A stretch of 64,000 nucleotides of DNA from Leptospiraceae bacterium (GTDB lineage: Bacteria > Spirochaetota > Leptospiria > Leptospirales > Leptonemataceae): NCBI GenBank assembly GCA_026005135.1, contig BPKM01000003.1:434001-498000 (forward strand), read 5' to 3'. Under the pieces are notes generated by a model. The model ran no database searches and was not told the origin of the DNA. It saw only the letters and a program-made list of their open reading frames with translations. Positions 49,964 to 59,769 of this stretch are shown piece by piece. The translations under genes and the position numbers were made by a program. The number at the start of each line of letters is the position of its first letter. Within the stretch, counting starts at the first letter, position 1.

Positions 49964-51349
49964 ATGAAATTCCCGGATATAGAAATACCCAGAAAACCAG
50001 AAATTATAAGATTAAAGAATGATATTAACTTTTTAACCTTATTTGAAAAGATTGAAAATGACTTTCTTACCTGTTTTTTTTTGGAATCCTTAGGAGAACA
50101 TAATTCTAACTCTCGTTATTCTGTTATTGGTTTTGAACCAGAAGCAATTATTATCGGAAATAAAAATCAATTAACCTGGATAGATTCCCAAAAAACGATT
50201 TCTATAGAGACAAGAAATCCATATTATTATTTAGCTACCTGGTTTCCAAAGAATATAATATCACGAATTTATTCAGGAGGATTAGTAGGATACTTAGGAT
50301 ATGATGCAACTACATATTTTGAACCTGTTTTAAACTTATCTTTACATCCAGATTTTCCTCAGTTTATGTTTGGTTTATATTTAGATGGCTTGGTTTATGA
50401 TACCATGACGGGAGAAACATTTTATTTTTTTTATAAAGAAAATCGAATAAAGTTAATCGAACAATATTTAAAATCGGATAAATTGGATTCTAAGAAGACA
50501 TTATCAATACGTTTTATAAATCAATCTGTAACAAAAGAACAACATAGAGAGATGGTAGAATTAACAAAAGAGGAAATTATTAAAGGTAATACATTTCAAT
50601 GCCAGATAGGATTTCAAAAAAATTACGAAATCGTAAATACAAATAGTTTATTTTTATTTTATAAAAAATTAAGGAATATTAATCCATCTCCTCATATGTT
50701 TTATATTAAATTTAATCAAAAAAAACATTTAATTGGTGCCAGTCCAGAACTTGTTTTTCGATTAAGAAATGGAGAAATGGAAACATTTCCTTTAGCAGGA
50801 ACAATACAGAGAGGAAAAACAATCGAAGAAGATATAGCTTTAGCAAGAAAATTATTAAATGATCCAAAAGAAATTGCAGAACATAATATGTTAGTAGATT
50901 TGCATCGTAATGATCTTGGTAGAGTAGCAAGACCAGGAACAGTAAAAATAAGACATTTAATGGATATAAAGAAATTCAGCCATGTACAACATATATCAAG
51001 TGAAGTAACAGGTTTAATCAAAAAAAATTATACTATGTTTGATGGTTTAGCAAGTGTATTCCCAGCAGGAACATTATCAGGCGCTCCTAAAATTGAATCT
51101 ATGAAGATCATTGAACGAATTGAAAATTCACCTCGTGGACCTTATGGCGGGGCAATAGGACATTTTGGTTTTGATGGTAATTGTACTTTTGCAATACCAA
51201 TACGTACATTTTTTGTTTCTGAAAATTTTGGATTTGCACGTGCATCAGGAGGTATTGTTTATGATTCTATACCAGAAAATGAATATTTAGAAATTATAAG
51301 AAAATTAGGCGCAATTGAAAAATGTATAGAATATTTTTCCCATGGATAA
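49964..51349 (+). CDS. trpE: Anthranilate/aminodeoxychorismate synthase component I
   Basis: PAGTLSGAPKIESMKIIERIE, LVDLHRNDLGRVARPGTVKI, GGAIGHFGFDGNCTFAIPIRT. Confidence 0.88.
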   Translation: MKFPDIEIPRKPEIIRLKNDINFLTLFEKIENDFLTCFFLESLGEHNSNSRYSVIGFEPEAIIIGNKNQLTWIDSQKTISIETRNPYYYLATWFPKNIISRIYSGGLVGYLGYDATTYFEPVLNLSLHPDFPQFMFGLYLDGLVYDTMTGETFYFFYKENRIKLIEQYLKSDKLDSKKTLSIRFINQSVTKEQHREMVELTKEEIIKGNTFQCQIGFQKNYEIVNTNSLFLFYKKLRNINPSPHMFYIKFNQKKHLIGASPELVFRLRNGEMETFPLAGTIQRGKTIEEDIALARKLLNDPKEIAEHNMLVDLHRNDLGRVARPGTVKIRHLMDIKKFSHVQHISSEVTGLIKKNYTMFDGLASVFPAGTLSGAPKIESMKIIERIENSPRGPYGGAIGHFGFDGNCTFAIPIRTFFVSENFGFARASGGIVYDSIPENEYLEIIRKLGAIEKCIEYFSHG

Positions 51350-51355
51350 AATGTT

Positions 51356-51961
51356 ATGAAAGTATTAATTATAGATAATTACGATTCATTTACATACAAC
51401 TTATATCAATATGTTGCTGAGTTATTAGAAGAAACCAATTCACATATTGATGTATTTCGAAATGATGAAATTTCTCTTTCGAAAATTATTCATAAAAATT
51501 ATGATAGAATTATACTTTCTCCCGGTCCTGGACATCCAGCTGATCCACAATATTTTGGTATTTGTGCCGATATTTTAATTCATTTATCTAAGGATATACC
51601 AACACTTGGTGTTTGCTTAGGTATGCAGGGAATGGCTACGGTTTTTGGTGGTAAAGTTATAAAAGCAAAAATTCCAATGCATGGTAAAACCTCTATTATT
51701 AAACATGATTCTAAGGGAATTTTTAAAGGGCTTCCTCAAAATATATCTGTAATGAGATATCATTCCCTTATTGTGGATAAAAATCATTTACCTGATTGTT
51801 TAGAAATTACTGCAGAAAGCAACGATACAAATGAGATTATGGGATTACGACATAGAGATTATCCTTCTTATCCATTAGAAGGAATTCAATTCCATCCAGA
51901 ATCTTTTGCAACAGAAGGTGGAATGCAAATGATTGCCAATTTTTTATTTACATTTAAATAG
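51356..51961 (+). CDS. trpG: Anthranilate/aminodeoxychorismate synthase, glutamine amidotransferase component
   Basis: IIDNYDSFTYNLYQYV, LSPGPGHPADP, LGVCLGMQGMA, GIQFHPES. Confidence 0.92.
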   Translation: MKVLIIDNYDSFTYNLYQYVAELLEETNSHIDVFRNDEISLSKIIHKNYDRIILSPGPGHPADPQYFGICADILIHLSKDIPTLGVCLGMQGMATVFGGKVIKAKIPMHGKTSIIKHDSKGIFKGLPQNISVMRYHSLIVDKNHLPDCLEITAESNDTNEIMGLRHRDYPSYPLEGIQFHPESFATEGGMQMIANFLFTFK

Positions 51962-51986
51962 GAGAAAAGAAAACTAATATTGTATT

Positions 51987-53003
51987 ATGTTTAAAACAAA
52001 ATATTTTGATTTTAATACCAGTCCTATTCCTTATATCATTGCAGAAATTGGATTAAATCATAATGGTGATGAAAATTTAGCCATACAAATGATAGAAGCT
52101 GCTGCACGTTCTGGTGCCCATGCTGTTAAATTTCAACTTTATAAGACAGAAAATTTTATTGAAAAAAAAGCTTCTCTTCCTTCTTCTGTAGAAGGTTCTT
52201 TATTTGAATTTTTTAAAAAATTTGAATTATCAGCATCTACCTGGATAAAATTAAAAGAATTAGCAGATAAACTAAAAGTAGATTTTTTATGTTCTGTCTT
52301 TGACAAAGAATCCTTGTTTTTTTATTATTCTGAATTAAATTCCGAATTTATTAAAATTGCTTCTACTGATTTAAATAATTATTTATTATTAGATGAAGTA
52401 AAGAAAATGAACTTTAAAATGATATTATCCACAGGAGCATCTGAAGAAAAAGAAATTGAAGATGTTGTAAAACGTTATGGAGAACCTTTTCTTTTAATGC
52501 AATGTGTATCTCATTATCCAGCATTACCTATAGAATATAATTTAAGTATACTTTCTTACTGGAAAAATAAATATAATTGTTTAGTAGGTATTTCGGATCA
52601 TTGTATGGATAATAAAATAGCAATAGCTTCTTTATTTTTTAATTGTTCTGCTATAGAAAAACATTTTACCATTGATAAAAATTTACCTGGTCCAGATCAA
52701 AAACTTTCTATATTACCAGAAGAACTTAGACAACTAAGAAATGATTTAGAAATCTTACAAAAATCCATCGGTAAACCAGTTAAAATACCCTTAGATACAG
52801 AAGAAAATGTAAGAATGTTTGGAAGACGCTCCTTATTTTATAATAAAGATTTACAAAAAGGGCATAAATTAAGTAAAGAAGATATAATTGCATTAAGACC
52901 TGGTGGTGGTATTCCTCCGAATGAGTATGAACAGATTATAAATAAAACATTAACAAGAGATGTAAAAAAAGGGGAAAGGGTTAAATATTATGAGCTCATT
53001 TAA
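51987..53003 (+). CDS. N-acetylneuraminate synthase family protein (NeuB/LegI-like)
   Basis: IPYIIAEIGLNHNGDENLAIQMIEAAARSGAHAVKFQ; C-terminal SAF domain. Confidence 0.9.
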   Translation: MFKTKYFDFNTSPIPYIIAEIGLNHNGDENLAIQMIEAAARSGAHAVKFQLYKTENFIEKKASLPSSVEGSLFEFFKKFELSASTWIKLKELADKLKVDFLCSVFDKESLFFYYSELNSEFIKIASTDLNNYLLLDEVKKMNFKMILSTGASEEKEIEDVVKRYGEPFLLMQCVSHYPALPIEYNLSILSYWKNKYNCLVGISDHCMDNKIAIASLFFNCSAIEKHFTIDKNLPGPDQKLSILPEELRQLRNDLEILQKSIGKPVKIPLDTEENVRMFGRRSLFYNKDLQKGHKLSKEDIIALRPGGGIPPNEYEQIINKTLTRDVKKGERVKYYELI

Positions 53004-54621
53004 AAAAGAATATTCATTAATTAATTTTGATAAAGAATTATTAGAAAATATATTATTTTCTATAGATATACCTATTATTTTGTTTAATAATGATTCTCGT
53101 ATTTTATATGCGAATGAACGTTTTTATCAATTTACTAAAATGAAGCCAGAAGATGTATTAAATAAGAAAATTGATTTAAATTCTTCAAGGCTTAAAGAAG
53201 AATTGTATTTTTTTACAATAAATGTAAAAATTAATCATCCCGAAACAAAAGAAGAAATTAATACTCCTTTAAATATAATTCCTTTTGAATATAATAATCA
53301 AATTTATTACATGGGAACCATACATGATGGTTATTATGATAATTTAACAGGATTTCCTAATGCATCTGTTTTTGAATTTAATCTGGAAAAAGCAATAGCA
53401 TCTGCGAAAAGAAGAAATAAAATTTTAGCTATTTTATTTATTGATTTAGATCGATTTAAATTTATAAACGATACATATGGTCATTTAATGGGAGATAAGA
53501 TTATACAAAAGGTTGCAAAAATACTGGAAGCCAGTATACGTATAGATGATTTTATTACAAGAAAGGGAGGTGATGAATTTATTATATTATTAAATGATCT
53601 TGCTAAAAAAGAGGATATAAATTATGTAATAGATAAAATCTTTTCGAATTTTGAAAAACCTTTTGAAATAGAAAATCAAAAAATACCTTTAACATTAAGT
53701 ATAGGTATTAGTATTTTTCCAGACGATGGTGATTCTGTTAAAGAATTAATACAGAAAGCAGATTTTGTAATGTATAAAGCAAAAAAAACCGATAGAAATT
53801 CCTATGCATTTTATTCTCAGGAATTAGAAGAAGATTTAAAATTCAAACATCAAATTGAAAGGAAATTAATAGAAGACTATAAATCAAATTTTCAGAATTT
53901 TGAAATTGTATTTCAGCCAATTTTTACTAATTTACAAAGAAATAAATTTTCAATAGAAGCATTAGAAGTATATTTAAGATGGAAAATAGATAATAATCAA
54001 TATGTGGATACCAATCTTCTAATAGAAATAGCAAAAAATAAAGGTATTATATTCGATATTGATAAATTTGTGCTTTTAAAGATTGTAGAATTTTATAAAA
54101 AAAATCCACATTTCCAAATTCCTGTGCATTTAAACATATCTTCTCGGATGTTTTATGATATTAATTTTATTTCTTTTCTTACAGAAACGATTAATGAGTA
54201 TGATCTTTCACCAGAAATGTTTGTTATAGAAATTCAGGAATCTACATTAAATAAAAATTTAAAGTATAGCAATGAAATATTACATGATCTTAAAAATAAA
54301 AAATTTTTGATTTGCATTGATGAATTTACATCATCACCTTCGTATTTACCTCTACTTTACAAAATTAAACCGGATTATTTAAAAATCAATTTTAATATCA
54401 ATGATAATGAAGAATTAAAAATTTTATTAGAAATTATAGATTCTTTATATTTTATATTTAAAACGAAAGTTATTGCAAATAAAATTGAACGTAAAGAAGT
54501 GTTTGATAAATTAATGGAATCAAAACGAATAAATCATTTTCAGGGTTTTCATTTTACAAAAACATTAAATACAAAAGAAATATTAAATTATATTGAAAAG
54601 GGTTGGTTTTATGAATTTTAA
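52990..54621 (+). CDS. PAS-GGDEF-EAL protein with intact GGDEF and degenerate EAL
   Basis: RKGGDEFIILL; EAL-like ALEVYLRW, EIQES, IDEFTSSPSYL, KINFNI, QGFHFTK. Confidence 0.88.
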   Translation: MSSFKKEYSLINFDKELLENILFSIDIPIILFNNDSRILYANERFYQFTKMKPEDVLNKKIDLNSSRLKEELYFFTINVKINHPETKEEINTPLNIIPFEYNNQIYYMGTIHDGYYDNLTGFPNASVFEFNLEKAIASAKRRNKILAILFIDLDRFKFINDTYGHLMGDKIIQKVAKILEASIRIDDFITRKGGDEFIILLNDLAKKEDINYVIDKIFSNFEKPFEIENQKIPLTLSIGISIFPDDGDSVKELIQKADFVMYKAKKTDRNSYAFYSQELEEDLKFKHQIERKLIEDYKSNFQNFEIVFQPIFTNLQRNKFSIEALEVYLRWKIDNNQYVDTNLLIEIAKNKGIIFDIDKFVLLKIVEFYKKNPHFQIPVHLNISSRMFYDINFISFLTETINEYDLSPEMFVIEIQESTLNKNLKYSNEILHDLKNKKFLICIDEFTSSPSYLPLLYKIKPDYLKINFNINDNEELKILLEIIDSLYFIFKTKVIANKIERKEVFDKLMESKRINHFQGFHFTKTLNTKEILNYIEKGWFYEF

Positions 54622-55906
54622 AATCAATAAAAGCGAAGAAATATATAAAGAAGCATTAAAATATTTACCTGGTGGTGTAAATAGCCCAGTTAGAGCTTTT
54701 CGGCAGGTTGGTGGAAATCCAATTTTTATAAAACATGCAGAAGAATGTTATATTTACGATATAGATGATAATAAATATTTAGATTTTTGTAATTCCTGGG
54801 GACCTTTAATTTGTGGTCATAGACATCAAGATATAATAAAAGCAATAGAAGAACAGTTAAAACATGCATTATCCTTAGGAATTCCTTGTGAATTAGAAGT
54901 AGAATTAGCAAAAAAAGTGATCGATTCTATACAAAAGAAAATACCAACTATACAAAAGATACGTTTTGTCAATTCTGGAACAGAAGCTGTTATGAGTGCT
55001 ATACGATTAGCAAGAGGATATACGAATCGAAATAAAGTAATAAAATTTGAAGGTTGTTATCATGGTCATGTAGATTCTTTATTGGTTAAGGCAGGTTCTG
55101 GTCTTGCCACATTTGGACAACCAAGCTCTGCTGGTGTTCCTAAGAGTTTTTCTGAACATACAATAGTATTGCCACTGGATAACGAAGAAGTAATTTTAGA
55201 AGCTTATAAAAAGTATCCAGATGATATAGCTTGTATTATTATTGAACCAATTCCAGCAAATAATGGTTTATTAATTCAGAGAAAAGAATTTTTAGAATTT
55301 TTAAGAAAAGTAACAGCAGAACATCAGAGTTTGTTGATATTTGATGAAGTAATTTCAGGTTTTCGCGTAGGATTTTATGGTGCTTCTGGTTATTATGATA
55401 TTTATCCCGATATAGTGACTTATGGAAAGATTATAGGAGGAGGATTACCAGTAGGTGCATTTGCTGGAAGAGAAGAAATTTTTGAAATGCTTTCGCCAGA
55501 TGGACCTGTTTATCAAGCAGGTACATTAAGTGGAAACCCTTTAGCAATGGCTGCTGGTCTAGCACAATTAAATTTATTAACAGATGATTTATATATGGAT
55601 CTTGAAAAAAAAGGGCAATATTTAGAGAGAGAATTTAATAAAATCACAGAAAGCAAATCTTTAAATTTTAAAATGATTCGTATCGCTTCTATTTTCTGGA
55701 TATATATAAATTTAGAAAATCCTCCGAGAAGAGCGGATCAAATTTCTTCGGATAGTATGAAGATTTATGCGAAATTTTTTCATCATTGTTTAAAACATGG
55801 TATTTATTTAGCTCCATCTGGTTATGAAGTAGGATTTTTAAGCAGTCCTATGACGTTAAATGATTTAGATAAATTCTTAGATGTTGTAAGTCACTTTGAT
55901 GTTTAA
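54611..55906 (+). CDS. hemL: Glutamate-1-semialdehyde 2,1-aminomutase
   Basis: YLPGGVNSPVRAFRQVGG, VNSGTEAVMSAIRLARG, YGKIIGGGLPVGAFAG. Confidence 0.97.
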   Translation: MNFKINKSEEIYKEALKYLPGGVNSPVRAFRQVGGNPIFIKHAEECYIYDIDDNKYLDFCNSWGPLICGHRHQDIIKAIEEQLKHALSLGIPCELEVELAKKVIDSIQKKIPTIQKIRFVNSGTEAVMSAIRLARGYTNRNKVIKFEGCYHGHVDSLLVKAGSGLATFGQPSSAGVPKSFSEHTIVLPLDNEEVILEAYKKYPDDIACIIIEPIPANNGLLIQRKEFLEFLRKVTAEHQSLLIFDEVISGFRVGFYGASGYYDIYPDIVTYGKIIGGGLPVGAFAGREEIFEMLSPDGPVYQAGTLSGNPLAMAAGLAQLNLLTDDLYMDLEKKGQYLEREFNKITESKSLNFKMIRIASIFWIYINLENPPRRADQISSDSMKIYAKFFHHCLKHGIYLAPSGYEVGFLSSPMTLNDLDKFLDVVSHFDV

Positions 55907-56958
55907 AATTTTTAAACGATTAGATTTATATATTATTATATTAATGATTTTAATTTTTATTCAGATGATATGGTGGTTAATATTTTTTTTTAAATTTCAA
56001 AATAATTATATAAAATTGTGGAATGAATATGATAACATTATTCTTTTAAAATTAAATCAAGAGAAATACGAAAATATACCAGATTTTATATATTATGATG
56101 CAAAAGAAAAAAAATATAAAATAAAACAGGAACATTTAAAAAGAAGACTGGAAAGTATAAGAAAAAATAAGACAATGTTAATTGCAGAAGCATCTTTTTT
56201 TCTATTTGTATTTTCTCTTACTTTCTATATTAATACTTCAATTTTATTATAAACAGCAACGACTATTACAGGAAAAAACTATTTTTTTAAATAGCTTTAC
56301 CCATGAATTAAAAACACCATTAACAGCTATAAAATTAAATTTACAAACATTAGAAAAAAAATTGCCTAAGGATAAAATCATTCATGAACTAATAAAATCC
56401 AGTCTTTACGAAATTGAAGTTTTAAATCAAAAAATCAATAAAATATTATATAATAAAGAAATTCAAATACAATCTATAAAAAAATTAACAGAAGTATCTA
56501 TACAAGATGTTTTAAATGAAGTATTAAAAGATTTAGAAAAGGAAATAATAAAAAAAGAAGCTAATATTAAAATTAATGATCAATTGAATAAAGAAAAAAT
56601 ATTTCTAAATATACCTTCTCAATGGCTATCGTTAATTTTAAAAGAAATTATTTTAAATTCTTTGAAATATTCTGATAAGAATGTTCAAATACACATTAAT
56701 TTAAAAGAAGTTGATGTCTGGATAAAAAAATACTTAAAAATTATTATAGAAGATACTGGCTGGGGTATAGAAGATATAAAACAGATCAAATCTATTACAA
56801 AACCATATATACGATATCATAATGATAAGGGATATATTAATGGAACTGGATTGGGATTATATTATGTAAATGAAATTATAAAAAAATGTAAGGGAAAATT
56901 GTTAATAAAAAATAAAGAAAAGGGATTAAAAGTAGAAGTTTATTTAAAAAAATATTAA
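55899..56958 (+). CDS. Sensor histidine kinase of the heme locus (HemK-sensor-like), frameshifted at a T7 tract
   Basis: ORFs 55896-56252 (TM1 + sensor) and 56182-56958 (NSFTHELKTPL, GTGLGLYYVNEI) join in one frame if T7 at 56195-56201 is T6. Confidence 0.82.
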
Positions 56959-56965
56959 ATGAATT

Positions 56966-57679
56966 ATGAATCACAATAAATATAAAATCTTACTAATAGA
57001 AGATGAAGATGTTATCCGAAATGGTTTAAAATTAAATTTAGAAGATGAAGGTTTTTATGTAAAAGAATATAAAAGCGCAGAAGATTTTTTAAATCATGAG
57101 GTACATTTTTGGGAAAATTTTATTTATGATCTTGCAATTATTGATGTAATGCTTCCAGGTAAAATAGATGGTTTAAAATTAACATCGCAAATAAAATCTC
57201 GATGGGATATTCCTATAATTATACTTACAGCAAGAAATCGATTAGAACAAAAATTAGAGGCTTTTGAAATAGGAGCAGATGATTATATTACGAAACCATT
57301 TGAATTAGAAGAATTAATAGCAAGGGTTAAAGTTAAATTACGAAAGAAACATCGTCATAAGATAAAAATTGGAAATCATTTAGTTGATTTTCATAAACAG
57401 GAAATTATAAATTTAAATACAAAAGAAATTATAAAGTTAACCAATAAAGAAGCTGGTATTTTATATTTACTCTACGAAAATAAAGGAAAACCAGTAAGTC
57501 GAGAAGTAATATTAGATAAATTGTGGTATGGAGAATACCCCACAAATAGAACTATCGATAATTTTATATTACGATTAAGGAAAATTTTAGAAAAAGATTT
57601 ATCAAATCCAGAATATATTATAACTCGACATGGTAAGGGTTATGAATTAAGCGATAAAATAGAAGAAATAAAAGATTAA
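56966..57679 (+). CDS. OmpR-family response regulator (HemR-like)
   Basis: LLIEDEDVIRNGL, AIIDVMLPG, ADDYITKPFELEELIARV, winged helix C-terminus TIDNFILRLRKILE. Confidence 0.93.
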   Translation: MNHNKYKILLIEDEDVIRNGLKLNLEDEGFYVKEYKSAEDFLNHEVHFWENFIYDLAIIDVMLPGKIDGLKLTSQIKSRWDIPIIILTARNRLEQKLEAFEIGADDYITKPFELEELIARVKVKLRKKHRHKIKIGNHLVDFHKQEIINLNTKEIIKLTNKEAGILYLLYENKGKPVSREVILDKLWYGEYPTNRTIDNFILRLRKILEKDLSNPEYIITRHGKGYELSDKIEEIKD

Positions 57680-57692
57680 TAAGGGAAAAGTT

Positions 57693-58718
57693 ATGAGAAT
57701 TTTAAAAGCATTAAGAAAAGAACCTATTGATCGTATTCCATTCTGGTATATGAGGCAGGCAGGAAGATACTTACCTGAATATAATGAATTGAAAAATAAT
57801 GATAGTTTTTTAGAATTAGCAACAAATGTAGAAAAAGCAATTGAAATTTCTATACAGCCTTATAAGCGATTTAAAATGGATGCAATTATAATGTTTGCAG
57901 ATATTTTAACACCATTTCATGGTATAGGTATACCACTTGAATTTAAAGAAAAAATTGGACCCATTTTACAATTTGATGTTTTTGATAAAATTGATAAAAA
58001 TAAATTAAAAAATTTTAACCCAGAAATACAAATTTCTTATATAGAAGAAATTATAAAAGGAATAAAACATTATATTAATACAATACAAGATAATAATCTT
58101 GCCTTGATTGGCTTTTCTGGAGCTCCATTTACTTTATTAAGTTATTTAATTGAACAGGGAACATCGAAAAAATTTGAAAAAACAAAAGAATTTATGTTCT
58201 CTTTTGAAAAAGAATTTCATATACTAATGAATGATTTAACAGAATTAACAATTCAATATTTAAAATTTCAAATAAAAGCAGGTGTGGATTTAGTACAGAT
58301 TTTCGATAGCTGGGGTGGAAATTTATCTTCTCAACATTATGAGGAGTTTTGTTATCCTTATATGGAAAAAATTATTAAAGAAATAAAATCATTGGTTCCA
58401 GTAATTCTTTTTGTAGGAAACAATGCTCATTTATTACCTTTATTGGTAAAAATGAAGCCAAGTTGTATAAGTTTAGATTGGCGTATTAATGATATTTCTG
58501 TTATACCAGAAGAAATTGCCATACAGGGGAATTTAGATCCCTTAGTTTTATATGGAAAACCAGAAAGAGTTCAAAAAGAGGTATTAGCAATATTAAATCG
58601 ATTTTCTAAAAGAGGAAATTTTATATTTAATTTAGGACATGGAATTTATCCAAATACACCATTGCATAATGTAGAAGTTATGGTAAAGACAATAAAAGAA
58701 TATTCTTTAAACGAATAA
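57693..58718 (+). CDS. hemE: Uroporphyrinogen decarboxylase
   Basis: PFWYMRQAGRYLPEY, FSGAPFTLLSYLIEQG, DSWGG, FNLGHGIYPNTP. Confidence 0.97.
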   Translation: MRILKALRKEPIDRIPFWYMRQAGRYLPEYNELKNNDSFLELATNVEKAIEISIQPYKRFKMDAIIMFADILTPFHGIGIPLEFKEKIGPILQFDVFDKIDKNKLKNFNPEIQISYIEEIIKGIKHYINTIQDNNLALIGFSGAPFTLLSYLIEQGTSKKFEKTKEFMFSFEKEFHILMNDLTELTIQYLKFQIKAGVDLVQIFDSWGGNLSSQHYEEFCYPYMEKIIKEIKSLVPVILFVGNNAHLLPLLVKMKPSCISLDWRINDISVIPEEIAIQGNLDPLVLYGKPERVQKEVLAILNRFSKRGNFIFNLGHGIYPNTPLHNVEVMVKTIKEYSLNE

Positions 58719-59666
58719 TTCTAAACCTTCATAAGCAATATGTATTTTTAAGGATTTTTTATTTTCTGAATCTATCATATCTCTATAACGTTTTGCGCGA
58801 AGAAAAACTTCATCTAATGTTTCATCAGAATAAGAAGGATCATGATGAAATAATACAAGATTTTTTACATTTGCCTTTAGAGCCAGATCTGTTGCTACAG
58901 CTGCAGAACTATGGCCCCAATCAATCTTTTTTAATTGTTCTTCAAATGTATATTGTGTATCAAAAATTAGAATATCTGCATCTTTAAAATATTCAATGTA
59001 AGGATCCAGATTATCAATATTATCTAAACGAAATTCTGCATCGCTACCAAATATAATTGTTTTCTCTTTTTCTTTTATTTTGTAAGAATAAGAACCTCCT
59101 GGATGCTTCATACCTTTGCTTGTTATTGTTAAATCGTATATTTGAAAACTTTCACCTTCTTTATGTTGATAAAATATTTTAGTTGCTTCCATTTTATCAA
59201 ATGAGACAGGGAAATGTTCAAAATTATGTTGATATCTTAATCGATGTTCTAAATTATCAGATATACCATGAATATGAAAAACATTTCCTTTAATATAAAA
59301 AGGAGTAAAAAAAGGTAATCCCTGAATATGATCCCAATGGGTGTGAGTAAAAAGAATATGACATTCTCCTTTTCCATCGTTATAACCTTCATTTAATAAT
59401 ACATTTCCTAATTCTCGTATTCCCGTACCTGCATCTATTATAATTAATTCGTTTTTTTCTGTTCTAATTTCTAAACAGGTAGTATTTCCACCATAGGTAT
59501 GTGTTAAAGAAAATGGTAAAGAATTGATAAAATTTTTTATAGATTGTTCATCTAATAGATCAGAGGGTTTTGCTAATGTTAAAATATTTTTTATTTTTTC
59601 TCTAATGGAAATGCCTTTAATAGGAGATGGTATGGAACCTCTAACACCCCAAAATTTAACTTTCAT
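58707..59666 (-). CDS. MBL-fold metallo-hydrolase
   Basis: MKVKFWGVRGSIPSP, HILFTHTHWDHIQGLPFF, GHSSAAVATDLALKANVKNLVLFHHDP. Confidence 0.92.
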   Translation of the reverse strand: MKVKFWGVRGSIPSPIKGISIREKIKNILTLAKPSDLLDEQSIKNFINSLPFSLTHTYGGNTTCLEIRTEKNELIIIDAGTGIRELGNVLLNEGYNDGKGECHILFTHTHWDHIQGLPFFTPFYIKGNVFHIHGISDNLEHRLRYQHNFEHFPVSFDKMEATKIFYQHKEGESFQIYDLTITSKGMKHPGGSYSYKIKEKEKTIIFGSDAEFRLDNIDNLDPYIEYFKDADILIFDTQYTFEEQLKKIDWGHSSAAVATDLALKANVKNLVLFHHDPSYSDETLDEVFLRAKRYRDMIDSENKKSLKIHIAYEGLELFV

Positions 59667-59769
59667 AAAACCGAATTTATTTTACTATAATATAATTTAA
59701 ATCAAAAATTACCAGAATATATAAAAAATAGATTGCAAAAATATAAGTATTTTACAAATAAACTAAAAA

